Shown here piece by piece: positions 15,949 through 23,989 of a stretch of 56,396 bases of DNA (position 1 is its first letter; each line of letters opens with the position of its first letter). The position numbers were made by a program, and so were the translations under genes. The notes under the pieces are model-generated. The model made no database searches and had not been told where the DNA came from. It saw only the letters and a program-made list of their open reading frames with translations. Origin of the DNA: Planctomycetota bacterium (GTDB lineage: Bacteria; Planctomycetota; Phycisphaerae; FEN-1346); NCBI GenBank assembly GCA_030602705.1, contig JAUVZF010000018.1:1-56396 (forward strand). Reading direction: 5' to 3'.

Positions 15949-15956
15949 GGGGTGGT

Positions 15957-16757
15957 ATGAGAGGTACGGAGTTCAGCAGGCATGGCCGGATACGCCGCAG
16001 GGGTCGGACGGCCCCGCCCTTGGCGGTAGCGGTGGGTCTGCTTGCACTGTGCTGCTGTGTTTCGCCTGCCTGGAGCATTACGGTGGACGGTTACGCCAAT
16101 CCGGCTGACGAGTGGACTGATGCGGAGATCCACATCACCGACCCCGCGCCGGAACCGCCGATCCCCGAGGCCTACGACGTCACCGACGTTTATCTGGCCG
16201 GGGGCTGGGAATTGAATTTCCGGCTGGACGTGTACGACCCGCCGATCGTCTTCAAGCGCGGCGTGTACCTGCGGCTCGATTTCGCGATCGACGAGGATCC
16301 CGGCGCCGCTTACAGCATCAGCCTGAACGACGGCCTCGGGTTGCCTTCAAACAGGATTCACATGGTCCGGTTCGATGATTGGGACAACCGGGGGTTCTTC
16401 TCGAAACAGTACCTCGGCGAGGGCGTGTTCGAGACCGGCGACCTTCTGGAAGCCTCTTTCGAGTGGTCGCTGTTCCCGTCGGGCGTCCTCAGTGAAGGGA
16501 AGATCACACTGAACCGGTACTGGTTTGTCTTGGAATCGGGTCGGGGCACGGCGGACGACGCGGGGGAAGGACCCATAGAAGGAACCCTATTCGATCCGCC
16601 GCAGGCCGTGCCGGAACCGATCACACTGCTCAGTTTCGCCCTTGGTTGCGGGCTGTTGGCCAGACGCATGGTCAGAATAAGGGCTTCGGAGGGCAAAGAT
16701 GGGGTAGGAGAAGTGAGAACAAATGCCCATGCTGCCACGAACGAGGCGGCGCCCTGA
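15957..16757 (+). CDS. PEP-CTERM protein, NPADEW family
   Basis: 266 aa from the ATG at 15957 (ribosome site GAGGGG); a TTG at 15945 is less likely. A long basic n-region and the hydrophobic stretch AVAVGLLALCCCVSPAWS form a signal peptide. The mature protein starts ITVDGYANPADEW, shared with the next gene (ITVDGTINPADEW), so the two are paralogues. The ectodomain is beta-rich with no known enzyme motif. The sorting signal VPEPITLLSFALGCGLLARR is followed by about 35 further residues, unusual because PEP-CTERM tails normally end soon after the arginines. It would be exported and processed by an exosortase. Confidence 0.8.
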   Translation: MRGTEFSRHGRIRRRGRTAPPLAVAVGLLALCCCVSPAWSITVDGYANPADEWTDAEIHITDPAPEPPIPEAYDVTDVYLAGGWELNFRLDVYDPPIVFKRGVYLRLDFAIDEDPGAAYSISLNDGLGLPSNRIHMVRFDDWDNRGFFSKQYLGEGVFETGDLLEASFEWSLFPSGVLSEGKITLNRYWFVLESGRGTADDAGEGPIEGTLFDPPQAVPEPITLLSFALGCGLLARRMVRIRASEGKDGVGEVRTNAHAATNEAAP

Positions 16758-16773
16758 TGAAGGAGAACGGACC

Positions 16774-17478
16774 ATGAAACGCTGGCTTGAAATCTCGGTA
16801 CTTGCACTTTTGGTGGGCCTGCCGGTTGGGAACGCCGGCGCGGCGATCACCGTCGACGGGACGATCAACCCCGCCGACGAATGGACCGCGACCAGTCCGG
16901 GGTCCGTCGCGGATATCAACGAAGCCGCCATCACCGACGATACGGTGGACCTTTCCGCCGTGTCCATCAGCAACGGTGACGATACCCTGAGCCTCTATTT
17001 CCGCTGGGACGTATATCAGGCGCCACCGCCTTACGAGATGGTGGGCGGACTGGTCGAGTACGGCTTCGAGTTGTATCTGCCGGGAAGCGTCACCCTTTAT
17101 GCCACGAACAACCCGTTCATGGGCGGTACGCCGGACGGGACCACGTTCTTCCTCGAAGACGACTTTCAAACGGCCTCGAACACCGGCACGTACGCCGTCG
17201 GCGCCGCCGCAAGCACGGTCGTCGAGGCCTCGGTTCCATACGGCGCGTTCGGCGATCTGGGCATCGCCATCCCGCCGGCCGGGTTGGACGTGGAGTATCT
17301 GGGGTACTTGGTCGACCAGACCGCCCAGCCCGACGATGACACGGCCACAGGCTCGTTCACGATCATCGTCCCCGAGCCGGCAACGGTCACGCTGGTAACG
17401 CTGGCCATCGGCGGAATGGCCGGATACGCCCGCCGCAGGCGGAGACGGTGGCAACCAACCGAGGACGGCAACCGGTGA
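16774..17478 (+). CDS. PEP-CTERM protein, NPADEW family paralogue
   Basis: 234 aa, ATG at 16774 with AGGAG at 16761-16765. Signal peptide WLEISVLALLVGLPVGNAGA. The mature start ITVDGTINPADEW matches the preceding gene. The ectodomain is beta-sandwich-like (LSLYFRWDVYQ, VEYGFELYLPG) without catalytic motifs. The sorting tail is VPEPATVTLVTLAIGGMAGY followed by six arginines. The stop overlaps the GTG of the next gene (GTGA), so the two are coupled. Probably a surface or matrix protein anchored with the EPS; function otherwise unknown. Confidence 0.82.
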   Translation: MKRWLEISVLALLVGLPVGNAGAAITVDGTINPADEWTATSPGSVADINEAAITDDTVDLSAVSISNGDDTLSLYFRWDVYQAPPPYEMVGGLVEYGFELYLPGSVTLYATNNPFMGGTPDGTTFFLEDDFQTASNTGTYAVGAAASTVVEASVPYGAFGDLGIAIPPAGLDVEYLGYLVDQTAQPDDDTATGSFTIIVPEPATVTLVTLAIGGMAGYARRRRRRWQPTEDGNR

Positions 17479-18236
17479 GACACGCATCCTACATCGCGGC
17501 GATCATCGCAGCGGCTGCGGCCGTTTCGGCCCGCGCCAAAACGGTCGGTCCCGACGCGTACCTCTACCTCGCCACCGACGAGGTGAACTACGCGTGGGAG
17601 GATATCTCGGACACCGGCTCCACGTGGCAGCCCGGAGCGGATGACAAGGCCAAGACCGCCAAAATGGGCTTCGATTTCACCATCTACGGCAAGACCTACG
17701 CCTACGCCCGCTTCAGCGACAACGGCCTCATCGCCTTCGGCAACGAGAACACGCAGGAAACGAACGTGGACCTGACCAGCCAGAGCCCGGCCTGGGACCT
17801 TCCGACCATCGCCGTCCTCTGGGACGATTGGCTCATCACCGCTTCGGCGCCCGCCTACTACGACACCCTTGGCACGGTTCCGGGAGACCGCCGCTTCATC
17901 GTCCAATGGGAGCAGGTCGAAGCCGCGCCCGGCAGCCCCGACACCGTGACGTTCCAGGCGATCCTTTACGAGGGCTCCGGCACGATCCTCCTACAGTACC
18001 AGGACGTGGTCGTCACCGGCGGCGACGGCTCTCACGACAACGGCCTAAGCGCCACCGTCGGCATCCGCGACACCGGCGGCCAGACCAGCGGCCGCAACCT
18101 CCAGTGGTCTTACAACCAGGCCGCTATCGACGACGGCATGGCCATCCGGATCACCATCATCCCCGAACCCGTCACCATGGCGGGACTGGTGCTCGGCATC
18201 GGTTGCCTGGCCCGCTACGTCCGCAAACGCCGGTAA
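17475..18236 (+). CDS. PEP-CTERM protein with nidogen-like ectodomain
   Basis: 253 aa, GTG at 17475 overlapping the previous stop. The start is chosen because it gives a clean signal peptide (HASYIAAIIAAAAAVSARA). The ectodomain contains FDFTIYGKTYAYARFSDNGLIAFGN, IAVLWDDWLI, RRFIVQWEQV and FQAILYEGSGTILLQYQDV. This pattern is found in nidogen-like extracellular adhesion domains. The tail IIPEPVTMAGLVLGIGCLAR ends in YVRKRR and is nearly the same as the tails of the next two genes. Likely a matrix protein processed by exosortase. Confidence 0.82.
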   Translation: MRHASYIAAIIAAAAAVSARAKTVGPDAYLYLATDEVNYAWEDISDTGSTWQPGADDKAKTAKMGFDFTIYGKTYAYARFSDNGLIAFGNENTQETNVDLTSQSPAWDLPTIAVLWDDWLITASAPAYYDTLGTVPGDRRFIVQWEQVEAAPGSPDTVTFQAILYEGSGTILLQYQDVVVTGGDGSHDNGLSATVGIRDTGGQTSGRNLQWSYNQAAIDDGMAIRITIIPEPVTMAGLVLGIGCLARYVRKRR

Positions 18237-18244
18237 ACGCAGAG

Positions 18245-18324
18245 AAGATGGTTTCATCCAAAGATAAGGAGGCATCCGTGAAACTCAAAATACCATCTTT
18301 GACGGGCCGCATACCTCGCGGCCC
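18245..18324 (+). promoter_or_regulatory. Leader hairpins, copy A (start codon inside a dyad)
   Basis: AAGATGGT (18245-18252) and ACCATCTT (18292-18299) are inverted copies that enclose the ribosome site AAGGAGG (18266-18272) and the GTG (18278). A second stem follows, GGGCCGC (18304-18310) with GCGGCCC (18318-18324). Both stems recur at 20762-20840, so they are conserved between paralogous leaders and may control translation. Confidence 0.55.
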
Positions 18325-19201
18325 GCCGATGCTGACGTTTTTGACGACACTATGCCTGATTCTGGCCGTCACCGGGACGGCAGGGGCCATCACTTATGGT
18401 CTGAAGTCGCTTGCGCCCACGTCGGGGCCGACTGTGTCCGCTCCGCCGACCCATCTGTTTCAGTTCGCCGAGGATGGGTCCTGGTTCACGGACATTGGGG
18501 CTATCAAACTAACAGGCGCTGACATCGACGCCGACGGGCTGGCTGCTTCTCCAAACCATGGCCTGTTGGCGTTCCAAATCGCGGACAGCGGGTCCACGTT
18601 GATCGCCCTTGACAACAAAACTGGAGTGGCGACGGCGGTCGGCAGCGAACTCTCCGGCCGAGACATCCGGGGTGCCACCTTCGATCTGGCAGACGCACTG
18701 TGGGCCATTGACGCAACGAGCGACGACCTGCTTCGAATCGACCCTACGACCGGGATCATCCTGGGCTCGCCGGTGGCCCTCACACTCGGCGGAAGCGCCT
18801 TTGACCTGTCAACGGCCTCCGACGTTGCCGTCCGCCGGGACGGTACGTTCTATCTGGTTTCTTGTCCTGGCATCTACACCCTCGACGCGCAGACTGGGGC
18901 CCTGACCAACATCAAGGTCGATTCGGGTCAAGGCCTCTCGGGAGCAGCCTTTTCACTGGCAGCTGGCAACGACGCCCTCCTTGCCGCTTACGAGATCAAC
19001 GGCCCGGACGACGTTTTCGTCTACGATGTGGACGCCGCAGGAATACCCCGGACGGTTCTTTATCCCAATATCATCCCGTCATTCAACGCCGGACGTGGCG
19101 ACCTTGCGGCAGTAATCATCCCCGAACCGGTCACGATGGCGGGCCTGATGCTGGGCATCGGTTGCCTGGCGCGATACGTCCGCAAGAGGCGCGGGGCGTA
19201 G
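18278..19201 (+). CDS. PEP-CTERM protein with beta-propeller-like ectodomain
   Basis: 307 aa, GTG at 18278 with AAGGAGG six bases away; the alternative ATG at 18248 has no ribosome site. The signal peptide contains LTFLTTLCLILAVTGTAGA. The ectodomain has repeated propeller-like strands: LIALDNKTGVATAVGSEL, ALWAIDATSDDLLRIDPTTG, GTFYLVSCPGIYTLDAQTG and DVFVYDVDAAG, each with a turn of the form D-x-x-T-G. No catalytic residues are apparent. The tail IIPEPVTMAGLMLGIGCLAR is followed by YVRKRRGA. The leader is a near copy of that at 20794, while the ectodomains are unrelated. Confidence 0.8.
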   Translation: MKLKIPSLTGRIPRGPPMLTFLTTLCLILAVTGTAGAITYGLKSLAPTSGPTVSAPPTHLFQFAEDGSWFTDIGAIKLTGADIDADGLAASPNHGLLAFQIADSGSTLIALDNKTGVATAVGSELSGRDIRGATFDLADALWAIDATSDDLLRIDPTTGIILGSPVALTLGGSAFDLSTASDVAVRRDGTFYLVSCPGIYTLDAQTGALTNIKVDSGQGLSGAAFSLAAGNDALLAAYEINGPDDVFVYDVDAAGIPRTVLYPNIIPSFNAGRGDLAAVIIPEPVTMAGLMLGIGCLARYVRKRRGA

Positions 19202-19626
19202 GAGAAAGATAAAGGCTTCCCGGCCTGCGCCGTGCGGCCGGGGCCGCAAGGTAACGTGAGATAAACGGGACCGTTCGAACGAATGGCATAAGAAAGGGGA
19301 CGCAAATGACCCAAAGACGTGCGGTCCGCCCAAGGCGGTGTTTAGCGTGCTGTCACCCCGACCGCAGCCGAGGGGTCTCGCCGTTCGGCAAGTCGAAAAC
19401 CAAAGACGGCGGCAAGATTTCTCGACTCGTCCCGATTAATCGGGACTCGCTCGAAATGACAACCCTGAACACCTGCGGACGCGGGCCGGAAGCAGCAGCA
19501 AAGACGTATGAGGCAAGCGGCCGGGGCACTGCCCTCCGGCCAAAACGGGATCGGCCTGATCGCCAGGCCCGACCCGAAAGAAAGGCAATCGGCAGCAGAG
19601 GGTTCTCCGAAAGGAGGAATGCAGCA
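19202..19626. other. Gene-free stretch with stem-loop and repeat element
   Basis: 425 bp between two PEP-CTERM genes. A stem CCCGGCC (19219-19225) / GGCCGGG (19236-19242) follows the upstream stop. At 19338-19347 GGTGTTTAGC resembles the end sequence of the elements at 6076 and 7181, and a palindromic element begins at 19351. An open frame from 19306 runs into the next gene, but its N-terminal part is not protein-like. No promoter was recognised. Confidence 0.5.
19351..19461. repeat. Palindromic MITE/REP-like element
   Basis: The ends TGTCACCCCGA (19351-19361) and TCGAAATGACA (19451-19461) are imperfect inverted copies (8 of 11). Inside lies the perfect 18-bp palindrome GTCCCGATTAATCGGGAC (19429-19446). 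No coding frame is evident. The shape matches short non-autonomous intergenic elements that occur in many copies in bacterial genomes. Confidence 0.6.
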
Positions 19627-20763
19627 ATGCGATACATAGGAGTTTTTGCAGGAATTGGCCTTCTTCTGGCCGTCACCGGGACGGCCGGGGCCACAACGCT
19701 GACGGTCGGGCCCGGTAAAACCTACGCACACATCCAGAACGCCGTCGATTACGCCGCCAGCCATCCCCTGGTCGACGTCATCGAGGTTTATGCCGGCACA
19801 TACCTCCGGACGGTTGCCAGCAGTGGCGAGTCGGTAGTGAAGGTTAAGACCGGTAATTTGACCATCATGGGAGTGGGCGACGGCGACAAAGTCATCGATG
19901 TTGCGCCATATGGCGCGGGCGGTAACAACACGGGTATCGCCGTCTTGGCAAACGACGTGACCATCAGTGGTTTCACGGTTACCTTCAACAATCCTGATGG
20001 TGGCGTGGGCATCGCGCTGGTCAGCAGCTATGGCTCTTCGCTTCCCGACCCCAGCGACGACGTGGCCAATAATTGTACGATCACCGGCAACGTAGTATCC
20101 GGGTTCGGACGGGGCATCCAGTATGGGGGCTCGGACTACTATCCCTCCTCCGGCAACTCAATTTCGGGCAATACCCTCTACGGTAACGGGTATGGCATCG
20201 AGGTGTCTGGGGCCGGCATCATCGACGATACTCTTATTGACGGGAATACGGCGTACGACAACATTGGCGGTATCGCGATCGTCAGAGACGGCTTCGCCGG
20301 AGACATCAAGAACGTGACCGTGCAAGGCAACACGCTTTACGACAACACTGGTTATGCCATCCTCTTTCACGACTTGATAACGGGTTTCGGAGATTTGGAC
20401 AATATCGCCATCACAGGCAACGACATGATGAACAACGAGATGGGAGTATTCGTCTATAATACCGTTGCCGATGCGAGCGGCGTCAGTGTCCATTGCAACA
20501 ACATAGTCCACGACACGGCGGGAAAGTGGGGAGTGTATAATTGGGCTACCACCGGAACCGTCGACGCCACGGGCAATTGGTGGGGCGATGACGGCGGCCC
20601 TGGTGTTGGTGGTGCGACCAAGGTAGGCGGCGACGTCGATTGGTACCCCCACTGGGTGGGCGGTCCGAAGCCCGCCGGCGGGCTCATCCCCGAGCCCGTG
20701 ACGATGGCGGGACTGATGCTGGGCATCGGTTGCCTGGCCCGCTACGTCCGCAAACGCCGGTAA
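19627..20763 (+). CDS. PEP-CTERM protein with parallel beta-helix
   Basis: 378 aa, ATG at 19627 with AAAGGAGG upstream. Signal peptide IGVFAGIGLLLAVTGTAGA. The rest is a right-handed beta-helix of the NosD/pectate-lyase type: GPGKTYAHIQNAVDYA at the N-terminal cap, then repeated coils such as GNVVSGFGRGIQYG, GNTLYGNGYGIEVSG, GNTAYDNIGGIAIV and GNTLYDNTGYAILF, and the capping NWWGDDGGP. This fold usually binds or cleaves polysaccharide, which suits an EPS context; no catalytic residues could be assigned. The tail LIPEPVTMAGLMLGIGCLAR plus YVRKRR is at the DNA level nearly the same as that ending at 18236. Confidence 0.86.
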   Translation: MRYIGVFAGIGLLLAVTGTAGATTLTVGPGKTYAHIQNAVDYAASHPLVDVIEVYAGTYLRTVASSGESVVKVKTGNLTIMGVGDGDKVIDVAPYGAGGNNTGIAVLANDVTISGFTVTFNNPDGGVGIALVSSYGSSLPDPSDDVANNCTITGNVVSGFGRGIQYGGSDYYPSSGNSISGNTLYGNGYGIEVSGAGIIDDTLIDGNTAYDNIGGIAIVRDGFAGDIKNVTVQGNTLYDNTGYAILFHDLITGFGDLDNIAITGNDMMNNEMGVFVYNTVADASGVSVHCNNIVHDTAGKWGVYNWATTGTVDATGNWWGDDGGPGVGGATKVGGDVDWYPHWVGGPKPAGGLIPEPVTMAGLMLGIGCLARYVRKRR

Positions 20764-20840
20764 GATGGTTTCATCCAAAGAAAGGAGGCATCCGTGAAAA
20801 TCAAAATACCATCTTTGACGGGCCGCTTCTCTCGCGGCCC
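20762..20840 (+). promoter_or_regulatory. Leader hairpins, copy B
   Basis: AAGATGGT (20762-20769) and ACCATCTT (20808-20815) enclose AAGGAGG (20782-20788) and the GTG (20794). GGGCCGC (20820-20826) pairs with GCGGCCC (20834-20840). The arrangement is the same as at 18245-18324. The left arm begins in the stop codon of the previous gene. Confidence 0.55.
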
Positions 20841-21606
20841 ACCCATAGCGGCGCTGGTGGCACTGGCTGCCGCTATGGTGCTTGCGACCGGACCACCGGC
20901 CCGGGCGACGTCGCTCGGACAACTCGACCTCCGGTATGCCGGGACCGACTTCTACCTGAACGGCCACGTCACCCTGGACGGCAGCACCACCTATATGATC
21001 GTGACGGGGAAGTACATCCTGGAGGTCGACCCTGACCCCCTCACCTACTGGGGACAGGGGGAAGACGTCGTACTGCAGGCGAGCAACGACCACCTGCTCG
21101 ACACCTTCTGCGCCGACGTCAACCAGTCCTCGTATGGTGACTTCACCACCTACGACGTGTACCACCCGGAGTATGCCCCCATTGGTGCCGACAACAGCCC
21201 GATGGGCATCGAGAAGGCGTGGGACCTCCGCCGCCTGTTCAACCAGCACTGGGCAGACGTGGCTTCGGACAGCGGGGCGGCGGCGTTCCAGGCCGCCACC
21301 TGGGAGATCATCTACGAGGACACCGACACCTACGGCTACGACCTGACGGACTCGGACAGCCGCCTCTGGATGGAGAAGATGGCTTGGGACCCCGACTGGC
21401 TTACCACAGCCAACACCTGGCTGGGGGGCCTGGGAACAGAACATCCCATGGATGTAGGCCTGCGGGTCCTCGCGAACGAGGACTACCAGGACTACGCCCT
21501 GGTGGTTCTCGGCCTCCCGGCCGACCCGATCCCCGAGCCGGTGACCCTGGCGGGGATGCTCCTGGGCGTCGGATGCCTGGGCGGCTACCTGCGCCGGCGG
21601 CGGTAG
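20794..21606 (+). CDS. PEP-CTERM protein with thioester-adhesin-like domain
   Basis: 270 aa, GTG at 20794. The leader is a near copy of that at 18278. The signal peptide ends near PPARA. The ectodomain carries the two hallmarks of thioester (TED) domains: a Cys in DTFCADVNQ (Cys106) and a Gln in AAFQAATWEIIYE (Gln166), which in Gram-positive adhesins form an internal Cys-Gln thioester that bonds covalently to host or surface amines. Here the domain would be displayed on a Gram-negative-type cell through the exosortase route. The tail is IPEPVTLAGMLLGVGCLGGY followed by LRRRR. The thioester call rests on motifs, not on a structure. Confidence 0.82.
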   Translation: MKIKIPSLTGRFSRGPPIAALVALAAAMVLATGPPARATSLGQLDLRYAGTDFYLNGHVTLDGSTTYMIVTGKYILEVDPDPLTYWGQGEDVVLQASNDHLLDTFCADVNQSSYGDFTTYDVYHPEYAPIGADNSPMGIEKAWDLRRLFNQHWADVASDSGAAAFQAATWEIIYEDTDTYGYDLTDSDSRLWMEKMAWDPDWLTTANTWLGGLGTEHPMDVGLRVLANEDYQDYALVVLGLPADPIPEPVTLAGMLLGVGCLGGYLRRRR

Positions 21607-21806
21607 GCGTTGTTCCCGGCGCCGCCGTGTACGGCGCCGCTGTGAAAGAAGGAGGCAAGAGGCGAATGTCTTCGGCGGGCAGGGCGACAGACCCGCCCTC
21701 CGGCGACGCCGAAAATCACCGACCCCGGCAGTCAGGCTCCAGATGGGTCGGCCCGAGCGAACAAACACAAACAGAGAGAGCATGCCAAATGGAAGGAGAA
21801 TGTGCT

Positions 21807-22793
21807 ATGAAACGTCTCTTCATGGTCCTTGCCGGGACTGCGGCCCTGGTCCTGCTGGCCGGTGCAGGGGCGCGGGCGGGTAGCGTGACGTACCACACGT
21901 GCGGCCCGTTCGTGAACCCCATCCCGGGCTGCCAGGTGCCGTGGCCGTGTCAGGTGCCCGGCAAGGAGTACTCCAACCACGTGGATAAGGATCAAAATGG
22001 CATCGCCGACGCCGAGCAGGTGCTCATGTGGGACGGTCAGGGCGGCGTGGCCGACACCTTCGACTACGGCGGCAGCGGCGAGGTCGACGCCATCGCCAAC
22101 TGCGGGGACGCCCTCTACCACGCCGTCATCAACGACCAGGCATCCCTGCTGTGGTCCACCGGCGGTGACCCGCAAATCTACTACGAGAAGCCCCATCGCT
22201 GCCCGGGTAACGGCGTGTGGGCCACAGCCCTCCAGATCAACGCGAGCACCTACGACGGCACTGGCTTGCCGCACCTTGACGACGTCGACGGCCTGGAGGT
22301 CTGGGGACCGGAGATGGTGGACGACGCCAACCGGTACTCCCTGGCCGGCGACCCCCTCGGCGTGGCCGTGTATGCCTATGCAGGCGGCGTCAGTACGACT
22401 TGGCTGACCGATGCCATCATCCAGGGCGCCCTCAAGGACCTGAGCATCGACTTGGTCCTGGACGACATCGACCTCGACGCCATGATGACCTGGGACGCCG
22501 ACTGCGGCACAGACCCGTTCGACCTGGCTACGGACTCCATCATGTTCAGCCTGGCGCCCGTTGGGCCGTTGGACGGCGGCGAGATCTTCGTCTATGACGC
22601 CCTAGGCGCCCGGTACCTCTACCATGGCTGTCATCTGTGGGACACAGCGTGGCAGGTGGAGGGTTACGCCGGCGGCCTGAGCGAGAACGTCAACGCCCTC
22701 GAAGCCGTCTCCACACCGGAACCGGTGACGCTCATCGGCCTGATGATGGGCGCCGGCAGTCTGGCGGGCTACATCCGTCGTCGTCGGCGGTAG
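21807..22793 (+). CDS. PEP-CTERM protein, unknown ectodomain
   Basis: 328 aa, ATG at 21807 with AAGGAG at 21793-21798. Signal peptide LFMVLAGTAALVLLAGAGARA. The ectodomain is acidic and rich in Asp, Gly and Trp. It has a Ca-binding-like stretch DKDQNGIADAEQ near the N-terminus and several Cys (CGPFVNPIPGCQVPWPCQ) that could form disulfides. I recognise no catalytic motif. The tail is TPEPVTLIGLMMGAGSLAGY followed by IRRRRR. Its function in the EPS matrix is unknown. Confidence 0.8.
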   Translation: MKRLFMVLAGTAALVLLAGAGARAGSVTYHTCGPFVNPIPGCQVPWPCQVPGKEYSNHVDKDQNGIADAEQVLMWDGQGGVADTFDYGGSGEVDAIANCGDALYHAVINDQASLLWSTGGDPQIYYEKPHRCPGNGVWATALQINASTYDGTGLPHLDDVDGLEVWGPEMVDDANRYSLAGDPLGVAVYAYAGGVSTTWLTDAIIQGALKDLSIDLVLDDIDLDAMMTWDADCGTDPFDLATDSIMFSLAPVGPLDGGEIFVYDALGARYLYHGCHLWDTAWQVEGYAGGLSENVNALEAVSTPEPVTLIGLMMGAGSLAGYIRRRRR

Positions 22794-23194
22794 GACAAAG
22801 CCGTTTCCCGGCGTCTCCGGGGCCTGATGGTCCCGAGCGCCGCTGCAAAAAACGACTGAACGGACGCTCCGGCGGGCGGGAAAGCCCGCCCGTCGGGGTG
22901 TCTTATCCATCCCGGCCGGCCGAAGGCTGACCCGGGTATCGGGTGCGGCCATGGCAGGAAGCGGTGGCCTGTGGTCAGCGTGCGCCGGAGGCCTCGATGC
23001 CCCCGGAGCAGAGAAGCCAGGCCTGGTGGTCGGGGAAAGGGGTTAGTGCGCTAAAGCAGCGTTTTCTGTTTGCATTATGGCATGTTATAGGTTATACTGT
23101 CTGTAGAATCCGGTTGTGGATGAAGCGTTTACTGGCCACAGGGGGTGGCCTCATATCTCGGTGGAGCCGGGGGAGCGTGGGAAGGAGCGGTGCG
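22794..23194. other. Gene-free stretch with hairpin and promoter
   Basis: 401 bp between two PEP-CTERM genes. It holds a perfect 8-bp hairpin CGGGCGGG (22873-22880) / CCCGCCCG (22885-22892) with loop AAAG. No T-run follows it. The peptidase promoter lies at 23070-23098. In-frame ATGs at 22943 and 23120 could extend the peptidase upstream, but the sequence there is not signal-peptide-like and the best ribosome site is at the later start. Confidence 0.5.
23070..23098 (+). promoter_or_regulatory. Sigma-70 promoter of the PEP-CTERM peptidase
   Basis: TTGCAT at 23070-23075, 17-bp spacer, TATACT at 23093-23098. The predicted start near 23105 leaves a 5' leader of about 90 nt. Confidence 0.75.
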
Positions 23195-23989
23195 ATGCGC
23201 TCGCCCGGTCTTGTTTTACATCTTCTCGCTTTTGCGCTGCTTGTATCGGCAGTGTCGGACGCCGGAGCCGGCACGTACCTAATATCCGACGTCCCGAGTT
23301 ACGTGCAGAACCCCGCCGGCTTCTCCGGTTATCCTACCGGCTACCCAGGCTGCGGCCCGACCGCCGGCGGCATGGTCATCGGCTACTGGGAAGGCCAGGG
23401 CTACGACGACCTCATCACCGGAAGCAACAGTTGGACGGACAACCGCGCCAACGTCGAGGCCATGATCGGCTCCCAGGGCCACTACGATGACTATTGGGGG
23501 GACGATGCCTCCCCACCCCATCACGAGAATAATTGCGTGGCCGACTTCATGGGCACCTCGCGGGACCCCAAGGGCAACGGCCAGACGGCTGAGACCAACC
23601 TGTACTTCGGCATGGTCGAGTACGCCAAGGACAGCGGGTACGAATACGCCAACGGGTGGTACTCGCTGTTCGGCGGCCTTTGGAACATCTTTGTGGCCGA
23701 GATCGACGCGGACCGGCCGATGCTCTTCGCCGTCGATACCAGCGGCGACGGCAACGTCAACCATTGTGTGACGGCCTTCGGCTACGACAACACCGAGGGT
23801 GCCGAGCGCTATTATTACTACGACCCGAACTACCTGGACGACCAGCGCGACGCCGCGTTTAAGCCGGTCGGCAACGTGTTCGGCATCAGTTCGGGGACGT
23901 GGTTCGACCCGGTTCCCGAACCGGCGACGATCGGCCTGCTGGCTGTCGGATTAGCCGCGATGCTTTTGCGCCGGCGCCGCCGGACGTAG
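23195..23989 (+). CDS. PEP-CTERM C39-like cysteine peptidase
   Basis: 264 aa from the ATG at 23195, which has AAGGAG at 23182-23187 and a clean signal peptide (LVLHLLAFALLVSAVSDAGA). The papain-like fold shows Cys53 in GYPGCGPTAGGMVIGYW, His190 in NVNHCVTAFGYD and Asp210 in YYYYDPNY, the expected Cys-His-Asp triad of the C39/BtpA-like extracellular group. The tail VPEPATIGLLAVGLAAMLLR is followed by RRRRRT. Being displayed by the exosortase route, it may trim other surface proteins; its substrate is unknown. It has its own promoter and is the last PEP-CTERM gene before the EPS operon. Confidence 0.86.
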   Translation: MRSPGLVLHLLAFALLVSAVSDAGAGTYLISDVPSYVQNPAGFSGYPTGYPGCGPTAGGMVIGYWEGQGYDDLITGSNSWTDNRANVEAMIGSQGHYDDYWGDDASPPHHENNCVADFMGTSRDPKGNGQTAETNLYFGMVEYAKDSGYEYANGWYSLFGGLWNIFVAEIDADRPMLFAVDTSGDGNVNHCVTAFGYDNTEGAERYYYYDPNYLDDQRDAAFKPVGNVFGISSGTWFDPVPEPATIGLLAVGLAAMLLRRRRRT

